From Solirubrobacter pauli (GTDB lineage: Bacteria > Actinomycetota > Thermoleophilia > Solirubrobacterales > Solirubrobacteraceae): a stretch of DNA of 64,000 bases. Shown here one piece after another: positions 60,743-64,000 of this stretch (the stretch's first letter is position 1; each line of letters begins with the position of its first letter). The notes under the pieces were generated by a model that worked only from the letters and a program-made list of their open reading frames with translations, made no database searches and was not told the origin of the DNA. Where the stretch lies: contig NZ_RBIL01000001.1 of NCBI RefSeq assembly GCF_003633755.1, positions 791,426 through 855,425 on the forward strand, written 5' to 3'. The position numbers were made by a program, and so were the translations under genes.

Positions 60743-61633
60743 TCAGACGGCCGCGTACAGCTCGGTGCGGTACGCCGCGTCCCGCGTCTTGGCGCGGTAC
60801 GCCTCCTGGATGCGCTCCACCAGCGGGTGGTTCGGGTACGTCACCGGCCGCCCGTCGAACGACCCGATCGGCACGACGCCCGCACCCGAGCCGCACACGA
60901 ACGCGCCGTCCGCGGCGTGCAGCTCCATCGGCCAGACGTCGCGCTCGACGGCCTCGATGCCCTCTTCGGCCGCGATCTCCAGCACGGTCCGGCGGGTGAT
61001 GCCCGGGAGCGCCGCGCGCGTGGTCGGCGTGACGAGCGTCTCGCCGACGACGATGAACAGGTTCGCGCCGGTGCACTCGGCGACCGCGCCGAGCGAGTCG
61101 AGCATCATGGCGTCGTGCACGCCGAGCTCGCCCGCCTGCTGCTTGGCGACGATCGCGTCCAGGTAGTTGCAGGACTTCACGTGCGCGCCGAGCGAGCGCG
61201 GCGCCTTGCGCACGATCGCGCTCGTGAACAGCTTGATCGGGTCGGCGCCGAGGAACGGCGGGAACGGGTAGGCGGACACCACGAGCGACGGCTCCGGGCA
61301 CAGCCGGGGATCGATGCCCGGACCGCCGAAGCCACGCGTGATCAACGGCCGCACGTGCGCGTCCCGGAGCTCGGAGCGTCGCACGACCTCGCCGATGATC
61401 TCCAGCACCTCGTCGGTCTCCACCGGCAGCCGGATGCCGATCGTGCGCGCCGACCGCGCGAGCCGCTCCATGTGCAGCTCGGCGCGGAAGAGCCCGCCGT
61501 CGAACAGCCGCATGCCCTCGAACACGCCGTCGCCATACAGGAAGCCGTGATCGAAGATCGAGACGGACGCCTCCCCGGCGGGCTTGTACTCGCCGTTGAC
61601 GTACGCGACCAATCCGGTGGGGTCGAAGCTCAT
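60743..61633 (-). CDS. Class IV (branched-chain type) aminotransferase
   Basis: The product is 296 residues from ATG 61633 (GGAGAGAG upstream). Fold type IV PLP enzyme: FDHGFLYGDGVFEGMR near 27-42, PLP Lys in HVKSCNYLDAIVAKQQA, EC-TG-NLF (VAECTGANLFIV) and GITRRTVLEIA. IlvE, D-amino-acid aminotransferase and aminodeoxychorismate lyase share this fold; the substrate cannot be fixed, though the motifs favour IlvE-like. Confidence 0.92.
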   Translation of the reverse strand: MSFDPTGLVAYVNGEYKPAGEASVSIFDHGFLYGDGVFEGMRLFDGGLFRAELHMERLARSARTIGIRLPVETDEVLEIIGEVVRRSELRDAHVRPLITRGFGGPGIDPRLCPEPSLVVSAYPFPPFLGADPIKLFTSAIVRKAPRSLGAHVKSCNYLDAIVAKQQAGELGVHDAMMLDSLGAVAECTGANLFIVVGETLVTPTTRAALPGITRRTVLEIAAEEGIEAVERDVWPMELHAADGAFVCGSGAGVVPIGSFDGRPVTYPNHPLVERIQEAYRAKTRDAAYRTELYAAV

Positions 61634-61646
61634 GGACTCTCTCTCC

Positions 61647-63161
61647 TCAGGAACGCCAGTATGCGCGGGTCAGGATGACGACGACGGGGATGATCTCGAC
61701 GCGGCCCAGCCACATCAACACCGTGCAGATCCAGGTGGACAGGTCGCTGAAGGGGGCGAACGAGCCGTACGGGCCGGCGAAGCCGAAGGCCGGGCCGACG
61801 TTGCCGAGGCAGGCCGCGGCGGCGCCGAACGCGTCGAACGCGCTCAGGTCCTCCCCCGCGCGCCGCGCGTCGGCGACCAGGCCGAGCGCGCCGACGGCGA
61901 ACGTCAGCAGGTAGAGCAGCACGAACACGATCGTCGAGCGCAGCGCCTTCTCGTCGACCACCCGGCGGTTGGCGCGGATCGGGACGATCGCCTCGCGGTG
62001 CACGGTCTGCTCGAGCTCGCGCTTGACGAGCTTGAACAGCAGCAGGTGGCGGATGATCTTGATGCCGCCGCCGGTGGAGCCCGCGGACGCGCCGGAGAAC
62101 ATCAACAGCAGCAGCGTCACGGTGGCGAGCGGCCCCCAGAGCGCGTAGTCGGTCGTCGCAAAGCCGGTCGTGGTCAGGATCGCCGTGGCCTGGAAGAGCG
62201 AGTGGCGGATCGCCGCCTCGCCGCTCTCGTAGCCACCGCCGATCACCTCGATGGCGATCAGGATCGTGCCGATCACGATCAGCGCGAGGTACAGGCGCAG
62301 CTCCTCGTCGCGCGTGAGCACCTGGAACCGGCGCTGCACGAAGAAGCGGTACAGGCGCAGGAAGTTGATGCCCGCGATGACCATGAAGATCAGCAGCACG
62401 TACTGGGTGATGGGCGCGAACGCCGCGATCGACACCGTGCGCGTGCTGAAGCCGCCGAGCGCCACGACCGACAGCGCGTGGCCGACCGCGTCGAAGAACG
62501 TCAGCTCGTCGTCGAGCCCGACCCAGCCGATCAGGCCGAGCACGGCGATGGCGATCAGCGTCAGCACGACGTACAGCCGCCACAGCCGGCGCGCGGTCTC
62601 GCGGATGCTGTCGCCGAGCTGCTCGATCTCGGTCGGCCCGGCCAGCTCGGATTGCAGCAGCTGGCGGCCGCCGATCCGCAGGCGTGGCAGGATCGCCACC
62701 GCGAGCACGATGATGCCCATGCCGCCGAGCCAGTGGCTGAGCTGGCGCCAGAAGAGCATCCCGCGGTCGAGCTCCTCGATCTTGGGCACGAGCGTCGCGC
62801 CGGTCGCGGTGAAGCCGGACACCGCCTCGAAGTAGGCGTCGATCGGCCGGCTCAGCACCGGGCCACCGGCGAGGATGTAGGGCAGGCAGCCGAAGATCGG
62901 GATCAGCAGCCACAGCAGCGCCACCACCAGGAAGCTCTCGCGTGGCGTCACCGCCGCGCCTTCCTTGTCGCCCGTGATCTGGTCGAGCGTCCAGCCCGCG
63001 ATGCCGGTGATCAGGGCCGCGAGGGGGAACGCCCACCACGAGGACTCCCCGTAGGCGAGCGCCACCAGCGCGGGCAGCAGGAACGCGGGCGCGAGCCACT
63101 TGAGCACGCCGCCGACGAGGTCCAGCGCGGCCCCGACGTCGATGCCGGTGCGCAGCCTCAC
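61647..63161 (-). CDS. TrkH/KtrB-type potassium transporter
   Basis: The product is 504 residues from GTG 63161, overlapping the TrkA stop (GTGA). Many TM helices with selectivity-filter Gly motifs (AVSGFTATGAT, VALGGFSTRTV, TTTGFATTDY and CLGNVGPAFG). The second-domain SGASAGSTGGGIKIIRH is the family hallmark. Forms a complete channel together with the TrkA subunit next to it. Confidence 0.94.
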   Translation of the reverse strand: MRLRTGIDVGAALDLVGGVLKWLAPAFLLPALVALAYGESSWWAFPLAALITGIAGWTLDQITGDKEGAAVTPRESFLVVALLWLLIPIFGCLPYILAGGPVLSRPIDAYFEAVSGFTATGATLVPKIEELDRGMLFWRQLSHWLGGMGIIVLAVAILPRLRIGGRQLLQSELAGPTEIEQLGDSIRETARRLWRLYVVLTLIAIAVLGLIGWVGLDDELTFFDAVGHALSVVALGGFSTRTVSIAAFAPITQYVLLIFMVIAGINFLRLYRFFVQRRFQVLTRDEELRLYLALIVIGTILIAIEVIGGGYESGEAAIRHSLFQATAILTTTGFATTDYALWGPLATVTLLLLMFSGASAGSTGGGIKIIRHLLLFKLVKRELEQTVHREAIVPIRANRRVVDEKALRSTIVFVLLYLLTFAVGALGLVADARRAGEDLSAFDAFGAAAACLGNVGPAFGFAGPYGSFAPFSDLSTWICTVLMWLGRVEIIPVVVILTRAYWRS

Positions 63162-64000
63162 AGCACGCGCTCGACCGTGGAGGCGCGGCGCGACTCCACG
63201 AACACGATCACGCGGTCCCCCGCGCGCAGGATGTCCTTCGAGTGCGGGATGATCGCGGCGCCGTTGCGGATGATCGCGCCGATCACCGACCCGGTCTCGG
63301 GCATCTCGTCGAAGCGCATGCCGGCCAGCTCGGACTCCGCGCGGACCGTGAGGTCGAGGATCTCGAAGCGGTCGTCGTCGAGCATCGCGATCTGACGCAG
63401 GCGCGGGTCGTGGCCGAAGCGCACGAGCTCCTCGGCGATCACCGCGCGCGGGTTGATCGCCACGTCGACGCCGCCGCGCTCATAGACCTTCAGCGACGTC
63501 TGGTCGTGCGCGAGCGCGATCGTCAGCTGCACGCCGTGCGCCTTGGCCAGCACGGCGCTGAACAGGTTGCCGGGGTCGTCGTTGAGCGCGAAGACCGCGG
63601 CGGTGGCGCGGCCGATCCGCTCACGCTCGAAGAACTCCGAGTCGAACGCGGACGCGTGGAAGACCCGCGCCTGCGGGATCTCCTCCGCCACCTCGCGCGC
63701 CCGCTCCGGCCGGCCCTCGACGAACCGGACGCGGATCCCGCGGTCGAGCAGCACGTGGGCGATCGTCGTGCCCATCCGGCCGCCGCCGAAGATCACGATG
63801 TCGTCGACGCGCTGGTGCTCGCGTGAGATCAGCCGGCTCCACTGGCGCGCGGCGTCCGGCGAGCCGATGACCACGATCCGGTCGCCCGCGAGGATCCGCT
63901 GGCCACCGTCCGGGATCGTCCGCTCGTCGCCGCGGATGATGCTCACGACCTTCGACTCCGCGGGCAGCTCCGCGTCCCGCAGCTTGCGGCCGACGACGCC
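63158..64000 (-). CDS. TrkA-type potassium regulator, N-terminus beyond window
   Basis: At least 281 codons, open to the window edge. A TrkA-C region at the edge (LRDAELPAESKVVSIIRGD, ILAGDRIVVIGS), then a Rossmann TrkA-N (IVIFGGGRMGTTIAHVLLDRG; NAD-binding G-x-G-x-x-G) and another TrkA-C (SELAGMRFDEMPETGSVIGAI). The domain order suggests a tandem TrkA whose first half is off the window. Overlaps the TrkH gene. Confidence 0.92.
   Translation of the reverse strand, partial: GVVGRKLRDAELPAESKVVSIIRGDERTIPDGGQRILAGDRIVVIGSPDAARQWSRLISREHQRVDDIVIFGGGRMGTTIAHVLLDRGIRVRFVEGRPERAREVAEEIPQARVFHASAFDSEFFERERIGRATAAVFALNDDPGNLFSAVLAKAHGVQLTIALAHDQTSLKVYERGGVDVAINPRAVIAEELVRFGHDPRLRQIAMLDDDRFEILDLTVRAESELAGMRFDEMPETGSVIGAIIRNGAAIIPHSKDILRAGDRVIVFVESRRASTVERVL

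Overview
The window is very GC-rich with dense, overlapping genes. Its families (DUF1707-type, LVIVD-repeat, MoxR/DUF58/VWA, AldR-like Lrp, WYL, secreted proteins ending in Ig-like or VCBS domains) point to an actinobacterium, most likely Solirubrobacterales (Solirubrobacter/Conexibacter-like). That placement is inferred from gene content only; no marker gene is present.

The window has two halves. Positions 1 to about 26,850 look like an accessory island rich in secreted proteins. Its right edge is a 3' fragment of a tRNA-Leu(GAG) gene (26847-26901), the usual footprint of tRNA-targeted integration. Bases 1-20,886 hold operons of exported proteins: four M23-type metallopeptidases with different accessory modules (SH3-like; two ricin-B lectin domains and an Ig-like domain; two GW-type repeats; thrombospondin-3 plus seven 162-bp VCBS repeats), an SH3/GxSxG hydrolase-like protein, a PHP/CehA-like phosphoesterase, a lipoprotein and small secreted proteins. 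Two membrane-anchored LuxR-type proteins and two HTH-only mini-LuxR proteins sit among them. Four transcription units share one promoter/leader module: CATCACTTTGCGACGTTTC, exactly 17 bp, CGTAGCGTCG, then a 10-codon leader start. In three of the four, the palindrome TTGGCG-N4-CGCCAA lies exactly 12 bp upstream. Two of those palindromes separate the promoter from a divergent mini-LuxR gene. This looks like an undescribed local regulon and is the main finding.

Positions 20,887-26,850 are sparser: a PH-like protein, an orphan PD-(D/E)XK nuclease-like protein, a protein with an EExxH variant of the zincin motif, and several unknowns. No integrase or transposase was seen.

Positions 27,017-64,000 look like ordinary chromosome: FdhF/YdeP-type molybdopterin oxidoreductase, ThuA-like protein, Lrp-regulated DUF6421-like/SDR pair, alanine dehydrogenase with divergent AldR-like regulator, SpoIIE-type phosphatase, HD protein, LVIVD protein, WYL regulator/epoxide hydrolase pair, isopentenyl-diphosphate isomerase, HtrA protease coupled to a VWA protein, a two-component system, a MoxR-DUF58-VWA operon, an ArsR/AHSA1 pair with a clear palindromic operator, a class IV aminotransferase and a TrkH/TrkA potassium system that runs off the right edge. 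Many genes here are coupled by 4-nt NTGA overlaps, including one probable CTG start.
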